A stretch of DNA of 45,248 bases from Lacticaseibacillus yichunensis (GCF_003946405.1 NZ_RHOG01000020.1:1-45248); one strand, 5' to 3'; shown: positions 17,877 through 26,777, numbered from the stretch's first letter. Notes: a model not told the origin generated them from the sequence alone. Numbers and translations are program-made.

Positions 17877-18318
17877 CACTATGGTCGAGGCCATGATCGC
17901 GGTGGCATTATTTGTGGGGGTCGTTTTACTTTGGCGGCCGGTCCTTCGCGGCTTTTTGGTGGCGGCCTGGCTAGATCGGGATTACTTGCTGGCCATGAGC
18001 GCCCAGACGCGGTTGGAGGAGATGGCGCAACAAGCGACGACGATGACAATCAACCACGCTGAGACAGGGGATGAATGGCAGGTGACGACCTCTGCCGACT
18101 CATTCATCGTCTCGGCCGGCAAAAAGCCAACTGGGCCGTATCTATACCGGACCCCGGGCTTTAATCCACTCGTGATCGGCGTCGCCAAATGGACATTAGA
18201 ACCATTGGCAAACGGGGAAATCGAATGGACCTTCAAGACGCCACAACAAATCGAGTTTTCTGGGATTCTGTCTCAGTCGCCAGCAAAGGAGCGTGATGGA
18301 GATGCGTCGACGCGGTAG
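17839..18318 (+). CDS. comGF: Minor pseudopilin ComGF-like
   Basis: A 159-residue protein with a short basic leader, RRRG/NTMVEAMIAVALFVGVV, then a hydrophobic helix and a soluble domain, as in ComGF. GGGGAGGG lies before the ATG. It overlaps comGE by 38 nt. Confidence 0.82.
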   Translation: MNLSYRGMRRRGNTMVEAMIAVALFVGVVLLWRPVLRGFLVAAWLDRDYLLAMSAQTRLEEMAQQATTMTINHAETGDEWQVTTSADSFIVSAGKKPTGPYLYRTPGFNPLVIGVAKWTLEPLANGEIEWTFKTPQQIEFSGILSQSPAKERDGDASTR

Positions 18319-18493
18319 TGCGCTGATCTTTGCCGTCGCCATTTTCGCGGTGATGACCCTCGCTGGGGCAGCAATCATGGCTGAAATGGCCCAGTGGCGT
18401 CTCAATTATCAACAGCGCAGTCAGACGCTGACAGTGCGCCTTCAAAGCGCTTGGCAGACGTATTGGGAGGACGGCGCATCTGAGGGGCCTTGA
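18296..18493 (+). CDS. comGG: ComGG-like small pilus protein
   Basis: A 65-residue protein with basic N-terminus RRRGSALIFAVAIFAVM and a single helix. The residue at +5 is not Glu, as in many ComGG proteins. AAAGGAG lies just upstream; ATG 18296 and ATG 18302 are both possible starts. It is shorter than typical ComGG, but no stop or frameshift suggests decay. Confidence 0.7.
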   Translation: MEMRRRGSALIFAVAIFAVMTLAGAAIMAEMAQWRLNYQQRSQTLTVRLQSAWQTYWEDGASEGP

Positions 18494-18499
18494 ATGAAT

Positions 18500-18540
18500 G
18501 CCGATGCGGCGCGGTTGTAACCGTGCCCATCGGCTTTTTT
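18500..18540 (+). terminator. Terminator of the comG operon
   Basis: GCCGATG and CATCGGC pair, with an inner GGCGCGG/CCGTGCC stem, followed by six T. Confidence 0.92.
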
Positions 18541-18546
18541 AAAGCC

Positions 18547-18575
18547 TTGAAACTGGCCTGTCTCATAGGTAAAAT
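18547..18575 (+). promoter_or_regulatory. Promoter of the methyltransferase-ackA unit
   Basis: TTGAAA and TAAAAT are separated by 17 nt, 30 nt before the TTG start. Confidence 0.65.
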
Positions 18576-18605
18576 GGAACTTGTATTATCAAAGGAGGGA
18601 GACGC

Positions 18606-19625
18606 TTGGCAAACGAGTTGAAGTCGCTTTATACCGTGTTGGAACAAACAACGACGATGCTGGCGAAACAGCTGGATACCAGCTTTTTGGCCAGTGCAAT
18701 CGAGTCTGGCGAAAACCTCCAAGCGGGAACTGTGAAGCAGGAGGATGGCAAGCCGGATGCAGAAACGGCGGCTAAGATGCAGGAACAGTACGATCAGATC
18801 GATCTGGGTGCTTTTTCTGCAGAGGACATCCGTCAGGCATTGCAGTTGTTGTTGGTTGAGGCAATCAGGCGCGATGCCATTGAGCCAAACAAGCAAGTGA
18901 CGCCTGATGCGATGGCGAGCCTGGCGACGTACCTGGTCACGATCTTTGCGGGTGATCTGAGCAGTCCGGTCACGGTGGTCGATCCTGTGGCAGGCAGCGG
19001 TAATCTGATCTTTGCGGTGATGAACCAGTTGCATGCCGCGCTGAAGGTGACGACGACAGGGGTGCTGGTCGATAACGATGAGGACCTGTTGGCGTTTGCG
19101 GCCATGAGCGGTCAGTTGCAGCATCAGGACGCCCAGTATTTTCACCAAGATGCGCTGGCCACGCCGCCGGTCACGCAGGCGGATCTGGTCGTTGCAGATC
19201 TACCGGTCGGGTATTATCCGGTGGATGAGCGCGCCAAGCAGTTTGCCACGGCGGCTGAGTCTGGCCACTCGTATGTGCATCATCTGCTACTTGAGCAGAG
19301 CCTGCACTTCTTGAAGCCTGGTGGACTCGGATTGTTTTTCGTGCCGAGCAATGTTTTCCAGAAGGATGAAGCGAAGGGCCTGACCGCATGGCTGGCAAAA
19401 ACGACTTACCTGCAAGGCCTCTTGAATCTGCCTGAGGACTTCTTTGCGAGCAAGGCCGCTGAAAAATCGTTGCTGGTCTTGCAGCGGCCGGGTGGCTCGG
19501 CGCAGCGCGTCAACCAGGTTCTGTTGGGCACATTTCCCGCGCTCAATGATAAACAAGCATTCAGTCGCTTTATCGGCGACGTGAATCGCTGGGCGGCGAC
19601 CAACCTCGCGCCCGCGCACCACTGA
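18606..19625 (+). CDS. SAM-dependent methyltransferase, YtxK-like
   Basis: A 339-residue N6-adenine-type methyltransferase fold. The SAM-binding motif VVDPVAGSGNLIFAVM is followed by the catalytic-type motif DLVVADLPVGYYP, in the place of NPPF/DLPFGYYP. Its place between comG and ackA matches ytxK of many Firmicutes. The substrate is unknown; no restriction gene is near. It starts with TTG, supported by AAAGGAGGG 6 nt before it. Confidence 0.85.
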   Translation: MANELKSLYTVLEQTTTMLAKQLDTSFLASAIESGENLQAGTVKQEDGKPDAETAAKMQEQYDQIDLGAFSAEDIRQALQLLLVEAIRRDAIEPNKQVTPDAMASLATYLVTIFAGDLSSPVTVVDPVAGSGNLIFAVMNQLHAALKVTTTGVLVDNDEDLLAFAAMSGQLQHQDAQYFHQDALATPPVTQADLVVADLPVGYYPVDERAKQFATAAESGHSYVHHLLLEQSLHFLKPGGLGLFFVPSNVFQKDEAKGLTAWLAKTTYLQGLLNLPEDFFASKAAEKSLLVLQRPGGSAQRVNQVLLGTFPALNDKQAFSRFIGDVNRWAATNLAPAHH

Positions 19626-19671
19626 AATTAACCAGGGGTCATTGATCGATCCCGTTTAAGGAGATGTACTG

Positions 19672-20868
19672 ATGACAAAGATTCTCGCAATCAACGCCGG
19701 CAGTTCGACGTTGAAGTTCAAATTGTTTGAAATGCCTGAGGAGACCGTGATCGCAAGTGGCATGGTCGATCGGATGGGCCTGCCGAATTCCAAGTTCAAG
19801 GTCAAGTATGGCGATGGCCAACAATACTTAGTGAACCAGGATATTCCAACGGCAGACATGGCCGTGGACCTGTTGCTGAAGGCACTGATCGACCTCAAGA
19901 TCATCGGCGATTACAAAGAGATCGAAGGCATTGGCCACCGCATCGTCGCAGGCGGCGAGCGGTTCAAAGAATCTGAAGTGATCGACGCGGCGTCGCTGAA
20001 AGAAGTGCGCGCCCTCTCAGATTATGCGCCACTGCACAATCCAGCTGAAGCTGACGGCATCCAGGCCTTTATGCACCTGCTGCCAGGCGTGCCGGAAGTC
20101 GGCGTCTTTGACACATCGTTCCACACGACCATGCCGAAGATGAATTACCTCTACTCGATCAAGCGCGAGTATTACGAAAAGTTTGGGGCGCGTAAATATG
20201 GCGCCCATGGGACCAGTCACCGTTACGTTTCCCATCGTGCGGCCGAAATGCTCGGCAAGGACCTCAAGGACTTGAAGATGGTCACTTTGCATTTGGGCTC
20301 TGGCGCTTCGATCACCGCGGAAAAAGATGGCAAGTCGTTTGATACCTCGATGGGCTTCACCCCGTTGGCTGGGATCACGATGAGCACTCGTAGCGGCGAC
20401 ATTGACCCATCGTTGGTTGCCTTTTTGCAGCAAAAGCTTGGCTTGAAGGATCCACAAGAGATGATCGATATTCTGAACAACGAAAGCGGCTTGGTCGCGT
20501 TGTCAGAACTGTCTCCGGACATGCGTGAACTGGAAAAAACGCGTGAGACGCGCCCACAGTCCCAGCTGGCGATCGACATCTTCGTCAACCGCGTCATCAA
20601 ATACGTGGCCGGCTACATTGCCGAAATGGGCGGCATCGACGCGCTGGTCTTTGCCGGTGGTATGGGCGAAGGCGATCCGAAGATGCGTCAGCGCATCATC
20701 GATGGCCTCTCCGTCTTTGGCCCGAAACTCGATCCTGTTTTGAACGACGTTGACACGGTTGAGCGTGTGATCTCCAGCGATGACTCTCCGGTCGCCATGC
20801 TTCTGGTGCCGACTAACGAGGAATTGATGATTGCCCGCGATGTTGTGCGCCTTGCACATTTAGGTTAA
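19672..20868 (+). CDS. ackA: Acetate kinase
   Basis: A 398-residue enzyme interconverting acetyl-phosphate plus ADP and acetate plus ATP. It has the family N-terminus KILAINAGSSTLKFKLF, the HGTSHRYVS motif, and FTPLAGITMSTRSGDIDP. Length is normal. AAGGAG precedes the ATG. It follows the methyltransferase by 46 nt and is probably cotranscribed. Confidence 0.98.
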   Translation: MTKILAINAGSSTLKFKLFEMPEETVIASGMVDRMGLPNSKFKVKYGDGQQYLVNQDIPTADMAVDLLLKALIDLKIIGDYKEIEGIGHRIVAGGERFKESEVIDAASLKEVRALSDYAPLHNPAEADGIQAFMHLLPGVPEVGVFDTSFHTTMPKMNYLYSIKREYYEKFGARKYGAHGTSHRYVSHRAAEMLGKDLKDLKMVTLHLGSGASITAEKDGKSFDTSMGFTPLAGITMSTRSGDIDPSLVAFLQQKLGLKDPQEMIDILNNESGLVALSELSPDMRELEKTRETRPQSQLAIDIFVNRVIKYVAGYIAEMGGIDALVFAGGMGEGDPKMRQRIIDGLSVFGPKLDPVLNDVDTVERVISSDDSPVAMLLVPTNEELMIARDVVRLAHLG

Positions 20869-20874
20869 AAATAA

Positions 20875-20914
20875 GAGGCTGGGTCGCACATTTGGGCGGC
20901 CCACCTTCTTTAGA
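20875..20914 (+). terminator. Weak terminator-like hairpin after ackA
   Basis: TGGGTCGC and GCGGCCCA pair (one G-U) around ACATTTGG, flanked by GAGG/CCTT, with a poor T-run. It may allow readthrough into the next gene. Confidence 0.5.
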
Positions 20915-20928
20915 AATGAGGTGCCGTC

Positions 20929-21387
20929 ATGCAATGGACGAGTATTTTATATATCGTGGTGTTCATCGTTGCGGCTGTGGCCGTTGGGCTGTTTCGGCGG
21001 CAGGTGGTTTACGCGGCCCGGGCGCGGCGGGGCTGGCGGATCTTTTATCTGGTCGCAGCTGGGCTGATCCTGGCGATGACCCTGGTGATCTCAAAGACCG
21101 TGGATGAGTATGTGAGCGGGTTTTTCATCTGCGGGATGTTTCTGATCTTCGCTTTTTGGCAACGCGGGCTCACCACCAGTGCCGTCATCAATGGCCTGGG
21201 TAGTGTGCGCGCCTACCGCACCTTTTCTGCGATTCGGTTGCAGGCAGATGGAACTAGCGGCACCAGCATGCAGGCCATGGTCGGTTCGGTGACAGTGGTG
21301 AAAATGCGGTTCAAAGATGATCCAAAGTTCGTCGCGAAGTTTTTGAAGCGGCGGATGGACCCACAGCGCGTGATCATCGTGCAGTGA
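20929..21387 (+). CDS. Membrane protein of unknown function
   Basis: A 152-residue protein with three hydrophobic segments in the first 90 residues and a basic soluble C-terminal domain ending KRRMDPQRVIIVQ. The layout is reminiscent of small DUF5673-like membrane proteins, but I do not recognise it firmly. GAGGTG lies 5 nt before the ATG. It is 60 nt downstream of ackA. Confidence 0.75.
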   Translation: MQWTSILYIVVFIVAAVAVGLFRRQVVYAARARRGWRIFYLVAAGLILAMTLVISKTVDEYVSGFFICGMFLIFAFWQRGLTTSAVINGLGSVRAYRTFSAIRLQADGTSGTSMQAMVGSVTVVKMRFKDDPKFVAKFLKRRMDPQRVIIVQ

Positions 21388-21410
21388 ACAACTTTCATGA
21401 AAGTAGTAAT

Positions 21411-21443
21411 AAAAGCGGCGTGACGCGATTCATGCCGCTTTTT
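21411..21443 (+). terminator. Intrinsic terminator
   Basis: AAAAGCGGC and GCCGCTTTT pair, with a T-run; it ends the ackA-side transcript. Confidence 0.88.
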
Positions 21444-21517
21444 GATTCGCCATCGGGAGGAAGCCTCGCCGCTTGCCGCGTATACTGATTCTAAGGAATA
21501 GAAGGGAACGATGTTGA

Positions 21518-22873
21518 TTGACGCAGCACAGCACACACCAGCCGCAAATGGCCCGCAGTTTAAAGAGTCGCCACATCCAATTGATCGCGATCGGTGGTAC
21601 GATCGGGACCGGCTTATTTTTGGGGGCAGGCCAATCGATTCACTTGGCGGGGCCCTCGATCTTGCTGGCGTATCTGCTGGCTGGCATCATGTGTTTTGCC
21701 TTGATGCGCGCGCTGGGTGAATTGATGCTGTCGGACGTCGATCAACACTCGTTTGTCGATTTTATCAATCGCTATTTGGGTCCGCGTTGGGCGTTCATCA
21801 CTGGCTGGACGTATTGGGTCTGTTGGATCGCGATCGCGATGGCGGAAGTGACGGCAATCGGGCTATACATTCGGTTTTGGCTCCCAGGCCTCCCGCAATG
21901 GGTACCTGGACTGATCGCATTGGCGCTGCTGGCGTTGCTCAATCTGATCTCCGTTGGGGCGTTCGGCGAAACGGAATTTTGGTTTGCGCTGATCAAAGTG
22001 GCGGCGATCATCGCGTTGATCGCCATTGGGGCTGTGATGATCGGCTTTCATTACCGCACCGCGGTAGGCCACGCCAGCCTGCACAATCTGACGGCGTTTG
22101 GCGGCTTTTTTCCAACTGGGGTCCGCGGGTTCTTCTTATCGTTTCAAATGGTGACCTTCAGTTTCGTCGGTATCGAGATGGTCGGGATGACGGCTGGCGA
22201 GGCGCAAGATCCTGAGAAGGTGATTCCCGAGGCCATCAATAAATTGCCTGTGCGGATCATTTTGTTTTACATAGGGGCCTTGTTTGTCCTGATGTGCATT
22301 TATCCTTGGAACACCTTCAGCGCAAATGCCAGCCCGTTTGTTCAGGTGTTCAACAATGTCGGCATCAAGATCGCGGCGGATGTGATCAACTTTGTGGTCC
22401 TGACCGCGGCGGCGTCGGCCTGCAATTCCAGCCTGTTTTCGACCGGGCGCATGCTGTTTTCACTCACGCTACCGACGAAGGGAAAATTGCACTGGTTCTC
22501 CCATTTGTCTCGCCGCCAAGTGCCGGCCCGTGCGATCGTCGGCTCGGCGCTGGTGATCGCGGTGGCAGTCCTGCTCAACATGGTGTTGCCGGACCACGTG
22601 TTCAGCGTCATCTCAAGTGTCGCAACGACCAGCTTCCTGTTTGTGTGGAGTATGATCATTTTGGCGCATCTCCGGTTCAAAAAAGCGCATCCCGGCAAAA
22701 CAGCTTTTCCGGCACCGCTATTTCCTGTGGCGGACTGGTTTGTGTTGGCTTTCTTGCTGATGATCGCGGTGGTGATGATGCTACGCCAAGAAACGGCGAT
22801 CGCGGAACTCCTGGCGATCGCTTGGCTGATCTTTTTGGCCTTCGCGTACCGTTTGCGAGAACGGCGCGCCTAA
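21518..22873 (+). CDS. cycA: Amino acid permease, CycA-like (D-Ala/D-Ser/Gly type)
   Basis: A 451-residue APC-family transporter with about twelve membrane helices. IGGTIGTGLFLGAGQSIHLA, MRALGELMLSD, GWTYWVCWIAIAMAEVTAI and FSFVGIEMVGMTAGEAQDPE align closely by eye with E. coli CycA, which imports glycine, D-serine and D-alanine. Substrate is therefore inferred. The TTG at 21518 has GAAGGGA 10 nt before it. An ATG at 21548 (MARSLK) is a possible shorter start. It is monocistronic with its own terminator. Confidence 0.85.
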   Translation: MTQHSTHQPQMARSLKSRHIQLIAIGGTIGTGLFLGAGQSIHLAGPSILLAYLLAGIMCFALMRALGELMLSDVDQHSFVDFINRYLGPRWAFITGWTYWVCWIAIAMAEVTAIGLYIRFWLPGLPQWVPGLIALALLALLNLISVGAFGETEFWFALIKVAAIIALIAIGAVMIGFHYRTAVGHASLHNLTAFGGFFPTGVRGFFLSFQMVTFSFVGIEMVGMTAGEAQDPEKVIPEAINKLPVRIILFYIGALFVLMCIYPWNTFSANASPFVQVFNNVGIKIAADVINFVVLTAAASACNSSLFSTGRMLFSLTLPTKGKLHWFSHLSRRQVPARAIVGSALVIAVAVLLNMVLPDHVFSVISSVATTSFLFVWSMIILAHLRFKKAHPGKTAFPAPLFPVADWFVLAFLLMIAVVMMLRQETAIAELLAIAWLIFLAFAYRLRERRA

Positions 22874-22886
22874 AAAAGATTGAATC

Positions 22887-22919
22887 AAAAAAGTCGCGGC
22901 GTTTGGCCTCGACTTTTTT
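22887..22919. terminator. Bidirectional terminator
   Basis: AAAAAAGTCG and CGACTTTTTT pair around an inner GGC/GCC. It serves the permease (plus) and the convergent anchored protein (minus). Confidence 0.9.
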
Positions 22920-22928
22920 GCATCCTGC

Positions 22929-23447
22929 TCATTGCTCATTGACAATCGCGGCTTTGAGCGCTTGCGCGGCGCCTGTTTCGCTGACGGTCTTGTAGGCCTT
23001 ATAGGCACCGTAGAAATCACCTTTGGCCAGCGCCTGTCGCAGTGGCTGTAGCTGACTTTCGGAAAATAGGACCTGCGCCGCCGCTGTGGCCTGGGTGCTA
23101 GATAAGCCGGCCGCCGTCTGCAGGAGGTCCGCGGCCTTAGCTTGATTTTGGGCGGCGGCGACGATCGTACTCATTTTGGTAGCCTTGAGCGTCGATGCGA
23201 CCTGATCCAGCGTCGCGTCGGTGTCCGGGTTGCCATTTTTCGCCGCGTCAATGCGCTGAACGATCTGGTCCTTGACTACGTTATCGGCAGGGGTGTTGCC
23301 ACCTGTCAGTGTGCGCAGCCCATTATTGAGTTGCGGGAAAAAGGCCACCCCTAGGCCAATCAAAATGACGAGGGTCAGCCCGATCGCGAGGAGAATCTTT
23401 GGCCAGCGACGTTTGCGCGGTCGATTTGTCATACGTGTTTGGGTCAT
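22929..23447 (-). CDS. Membrane-anchored protein of unknown function
   Basis: A 172-residue protein with a basic N-terminus (NRPRKRRWPK), one membrane helix at about residues 19-40, and an alanine-rich helical exterior domain containing AGLSSTQATAAAQVLFSESQ. No domain is recognised. AAAGGAATGG precedes the ATG. Its leader, towards ssrA, contains an attenuator-like structure. Confidence 0.75.
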   Translation of the reverse strand: MTQTRMTNRPRKRRWPKILLAIGLTLVILIGLGVAFFPQLNNGLRTLTGGNTPADNVVKDQIVQRIDAAKNGNPDTDATLDQVASTLKATKMSTIVAAAQNQAKAADLLQTAAGLSSTQATAAAQVLFSESQLQPLRQALAKGDFYGAYKAYKTVSETGAAQALKAAIVNEQ

Positions 23448-23468
23448 GGGACCATTCCTTTCATTTAT

Positions 23469-23515
23469 AAACAGAAAGGGCCTCCGCTGGCCGCAAACTC
23501 TGCGGCTGGAGACCC
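23469..23515 (-). terminator. Terminator-like hairpin in the leader, between ssrA and the anchored protein
   Basis: On the minus strand CTCC/GGAG and GCCGCA/TGCGGC stems, closed by GGG/CCC, are followed by TTTCTGTTT at 23477-23469, about 20 nt before the next start codon. It could be the distal terminator of ssrA or an attenuator. An upstream hairpin, GTGTCT/AGACAC, lies at 23565-23599. Confidence 0.6.
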
Positions 23516-23680
23516 ATTTGTGTATCTTTATGCATTGGCGACTCTTTGCACCCTGCGCCTTGTTGTGTCTACTTTGTGCCTACGAATTGCCACAGACACG
23601 GGTTCTACCAAAAACTAAAGCCTGAAAACACCGTCATACCGGTATTTATTAAAATACATTTGGCAGAAGAACCTCGAAAA

Positions 23681-24042
23681 TGGAGGTGAGGAGAATCGAA
23701 CTCCTGTCCATCAGCCCTGCTACACCCAGCTCTACACTCATAGTCGATTCATTTGAATTTCGCCAACGCGCCGCGCCAACCGGCTAGGCTAACGCGCGAG
23801 GGCTATCCTGAGAATCTCTTGCGGCTCCCTCAGGCGGCAGGAGACGCCGTAGCTCAATGATTTGAGACCTGACACCGCCGCTTGAGCGACAACGGGCAGA
23901 TCACGCTAAGCTGTTATTAAGCAGCCAGGGCGTAAGAATTTTCGTTTTTTGCAGTTAAATTAACTGTTTCCGTTGATGACGGAGCCGAGCCTCCGGAGTG
24001 CACTACATGCGCGAAGACCAATGTCGAGACCATTACACCCCC
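23681..24042 (-). ncRNA. ssrA: tmRNA (ssrA)
   Basis: A transfer-messenger RNA that rescues stalled ribosomes. The 5' end GGGGGTG pairs with CACCTCC at the 3' end to form the acceptor stem, and the T arm GGAGTTCGATTCTCC is intact. The tag frame at 23952-23917 reads AKNENSYALAA then TAA, the Lactobacillaceae pattern. After the CACCTCC and discriminator A no full CCA is encoded, so the tail is presumably added by CCA transferase. The start is placed from the acceptor pairing. Confidence 0.97.
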
Positions 24043-24058
24043 GATAGTTGCAACCGTC

Positions 24059-24088
24059 ATGATAGCATGGACTAGAAAGGTTTGTCAA
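24059..24088 (-). promoter_or_regulatory. ssrA promoter
   Basis: On the minus strand TTGACA and TATCAT are separated by 18 nt. The -10 ends 16 nt before the mature tmRNA 5' end, leaving a short leader for RNase P to remove. Confidence 0.8.
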
Positions 24089-24154
24089 AGTTTGGCCGGG
24101 GTGCTAGGCTGGATATAAAATATACGTTACAATTTGGTGATAGGAGAATTCGGT

Positions 24155-24568
24155 ATGATTTTTATGATCGCTGGCGCTGTCCAGTTTGTGATCGGTGTCC
24201 TCTTTTTGATCGCACCAGCAAAAAAGCCAAGTAGCTTTTACGGGTATGTCTCATACCTGGCCCGTGTCACGGATGAGGGGTTCGTGTTGGCGCAAAAATG
24301 GGCGCGCAATGCGCTACTGGTGACCGGGACGCTTGAGATCGCGGCGGGGGCTGCGATCAGAGCCTTGCACTGGGAAGGCTTTTTCATCATTTGGCTGATT
24401 TTGGCCGTGCTCTTGTTTTTGCCGATGTTCACCTATACTGAAAGCAAATTGAAGCAATATTTGACAGCTCATGACGCGATGCCGACCGACTATGTGGATC
24501 CAGACGAGGCGCTCAAAGCGCGCTCGGCTCACCGCTACCGGCAAGGCTACCGTGATCAACGAAAGTGA
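24155..24568 (+). CDS. SdpI-like membrane protein
   Basis: A 137-residue protein with three hydrophobic segments. The central FYGYVSYLARVTDEGFVLAQKWARN resembles the conserved loop of the SdpI/YhfL family (YGYRTP...W..AN). In Bacillus, SdpI is an immunity and signalling protein against the SdpC toxin. No toxin gene is seen here. The ATG at 24155 with AGGAGA 6 nt before it is preferred to a GTG at 24134. It lies 11 nt upstream of the response regulator and probably shares an operon with it. Confidence 0.7.
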   Translation: MIFMIAGAVQFVIGVLFLIAPAKKPSSFYGYVSYLARVTDEGFVLAQKWARNALLVTGTLEIAAGAAIRALHWEGFFIIWLILAVLLFLPMFTYTESKLKQYLTAHDAMPTDYVDPDEALKARSAHRYRQGYRDQRK

Positions 24569-24579
24569 GGCCCCTCATA

Positions 24580-25302
24580 ATGAAGATTTTAATGATCGAG
24601 GACAACGAAAGCGTTGCCCAGATGATGGACATGTTTTTCAAGAAGGAACAGTGGGACGTGGTCAATGCGTATGACGGCGAGGAGGGGCTTGCCCAGTTCA
24701 ACGCGGCGCCCGACAGCTTCGATCTCATCACCCTGGATCTCAACCTGCCGAAAATGGATGGGATGCAGGTCGCCCAAGAGATTCGCAAGACGTCAAAAAC
24801 GGTGCCGCTGATCATGCTGACGGCGCGCGATTCGGAAAGCGACCAGGTGCTTGGCCTAGAGCTTGGGGCGGATGATTATGTGACCAAGCCGTTTTCCCCG
24901 ATCACGCTGGTCGCGCGTATCAAGGCCCTGCATCGACGCGCTGAAGTCAGCGACGCGCCGGCTGAGGCCAAGCCGGAGACCACGGCTGAATACGACGTGG
25001 TGACGCCGCATTTCAAGCTCAGCACCAAGACGCGCGAGGCGTTTTTGGATGACGAGCCGATCGAGGGCCTCACGCCTAAGGAATTCGACTTGCTCCACAC
25101 GCTGGCGCAAAATCCTAAGCAGGTGTTCTCACGGGAACAGCTCCTTCAGTTGGTGTGGGATTACGAATATTACGGCGATGAACGCACCGTCGACGCGCAT
25201 ATCAAAAAACTTCGGCAGAAGATCGAAAAGGTTGGCCCACAGATCATCCAGACGGTCTGGGGGGTTGGCTATAAATTCGATGATTCAGGGCTCGATAAAT
25301 GA
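24580..25302 (+). CDS. Response regulator, OmpR/PhoB family
   Basis: A 240-residue two-component regulator. The receiver domain has the acidic pocket (IEDNE), phosphoacceptor Asp53 (TLDLNLP) and Lys in VTKPFSP. The winged-helix DNA-binding domain (LTPKEFDLLHTLAQN to TVWGVGYKF) fills the C-terminal half. The ATG at 24580 has GTGAGG before it. It overlaps the kinase gene by 4 nt. Confidence 0.95.
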   Translation: MKILMIEDNESVAQMMDMFFKKEQWDVVNAYDGEEGLAQFNAAPDSFDLITLDLNLPKMDGMQVAQEIRKTSKTVPLIMLTARDSESDQVLGLELGADDYVTKPFSPITLVARIKALHRRAEVSDAPAEAKPETTAEYDVVTPHFKLSTKTREAFLDDEPIEGLTPKEFDLLHTLAQNPKQVFSREQLLQLVWDYEYYGDERTVDAHIKKLRQKIEKVGPQIIQTVWGVGYKFDDSGLDK

Positions 25303-26765
25303 AGATGCTCTACCAGCAGATGCTCGCCTTTTTCGGTGTGATCTTGGTCACGCTGGCGGTCGTCTCCATTTTGTTTATCCGCTCCACGACAAGTAACGTC
25401 TGGGAGACTAGCTTCGATCAGCTTGAACAATATACAGATGTGCTCAAGGATCGGGCGGTCGATAGCAACACGTACCTGATCAACTCGCAGTTCATCCAAA
25501 ACTCCGAGGAGATTCTCAAGGACCAGCACGTGCATTTCATTATTTATGATGCCAAAAACAATGCACGTTACCCGGCGCAAGCAGCAAATGGTGGGGCCGA
25601 GCCAATCGCCAGCAATTACTGGAAGCAGCTGAAAAATGGTAATGCGGTCGCACTGCCTGAGCTGACGACCAATCCGGCAGATGGCAAGGCGCAAAGCATG
25701 ACCATCTATTATAAGCCTGTCTTTTTGGACAATGAGTTGCTGTTTGTCATCGCCGCGTATGCCCCGGTCGACAATATTCAGGCCTCGATCAAAAAAACAG
25801 AGCATAACTTGTTGATCGCCTTTCTGTTGTCGATGCTGGCGGCAATCGTCATTTCCTATTTTGTCGCGCGCTATCAGACGGGGCGGATCAATCGCCTGCG
25901 GCTGGCGACTCACCAGGTGGCGGAAGGGGATTACGACGTCGAGGTGAAGGTCAAGGGGAGTCAGCGCGATGAAGTCGTGGCGCTGGCTAACGATTTTCAA
26001 GACATGGTGCAAAGTTTGCGAGCCAGCCAAGCGGAGATCAAGCGCCAGGAAGAGCGGCGCCGGCAGTTCATGGCGGATGCGGCTCATGAGATGCGCACGC
26101 CGCTCACCACAATCAATGGGCTCTTGGAAGGCCTCGCGTATGATGCGATTCCGGAAGAGAGCAAGGGCGAGTCGATTCAGTTGATGCGCCGGGAGACCAA
26201 CCGTCTGATCCGACTGGTCAACGAAAATCTGGACTACGAAAAAATTCGGACCAACCAGATCATGCTTAACAAGCAGACATTCAATGCGACTGAAGCGTTG
26301 CACGATATTGTCTCGCAGCTGACAAAAAAGGCGCAGGATGCCGGCGACACGATCACCATTGAGGCCGCAGACGAGGTGCCGGTCTTCGCCGACCATGACC
26401 GCTTCGTGCAGGTCCTTTTCAACATCACGCAAAACGCGATTCAGTTTACCCAAAATGGGACGATCACGGTGCGGGCCAAGGCGGGCTATCACCAGACTGA
26501 GCTGGCGGTCACCGACAGCGGCATTGGGATGAGCCCAGATCAGGTCAAAAATATCTGGGAGCGGTATTATAAGGCTGACCCATCCCGGAAAAATACGAAG
26601 TACGGCGAATCCGGGTTGGGCTTGGCGATCGTGCATCAACTGGTCACCCTGCATGGCGGCGAGATCAAGGTCGATTCTGAGCTTGGCAAAGGCACCACGT
26701 TTACCCTGACCTTCCCCGATGAGGAGACAGCGCCGAAGCAGGCACCAATCACGCATACCAAATAG
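25299..26765 (+). CDS. Sensor histidine kinase
   Basis: A 488-residue membrane kinase. Helix 1 lies at about residues 7-27, followed by an extracellular sensor of about 140 residues, then helix 2 at about 168-190 and a HAMP domain. The dimerisation domain has phospho-acceptor His263 (AAHEMRTPLTTI). The ATPase domain has N (FNITQNAIQFT), DSGIGM and GESGLGLAIV boxes. It pairs with the regulator at 24580. The signal is unknown; the SdpI-like neighbour hints at envelope or peptide stress. Confidence 0.95.
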   Translation: MKMLYQQMLAFFGVILVTLAVVSILFIRSTTSNVWETSFDQLEQYTDVLKDRAVDSNTYLINSQFIQNSEEILKDQHVHFIIYDAKNNARYPAQAANGGAEPIASNYWKQLKNGNAVALPELTTNPADGKAQSMTIYYKPVFLDNELLFVIAAYAPVDNIQASIKKTEHNLLIAFLLSMLAAIVISYFVARYQTGRINRLRLATHQVAEGDYDVEVKVKGSQRDEVVALANDFQDMVQSLRASQAEIKRQEERRRQFMADAAHEMRTPLTTINGLLEGLAYDAIPEESKGESIQLMRRETNRLIRLVNENLDYEKIRTNQIMLNKQTFNATEALHDIVSQLTKKAQDAGDTITIEAADEVPVFADHDRFVQVLFNITQNAIQFTQNGTITVRAKAGYHQTELAVTDSGIGMSPDQVKNIWERYYKADPSRKNTKYGESGLGLAIVHQLVTLHGGEIKVDSELGKGTTFTLTFPDEETAPKQAPITHTK

Positions 26766-26777
26766 GAGGCAGGCGAC

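Noticed and set aside
25269-26756. Open frame of 495 codons on the minus strand opposite the histidine kinase
   Set aside because: The plus strand encodes a kinase with all motifs. The antisense frame has no recognisable domain and follows from GC-rich codon structure.
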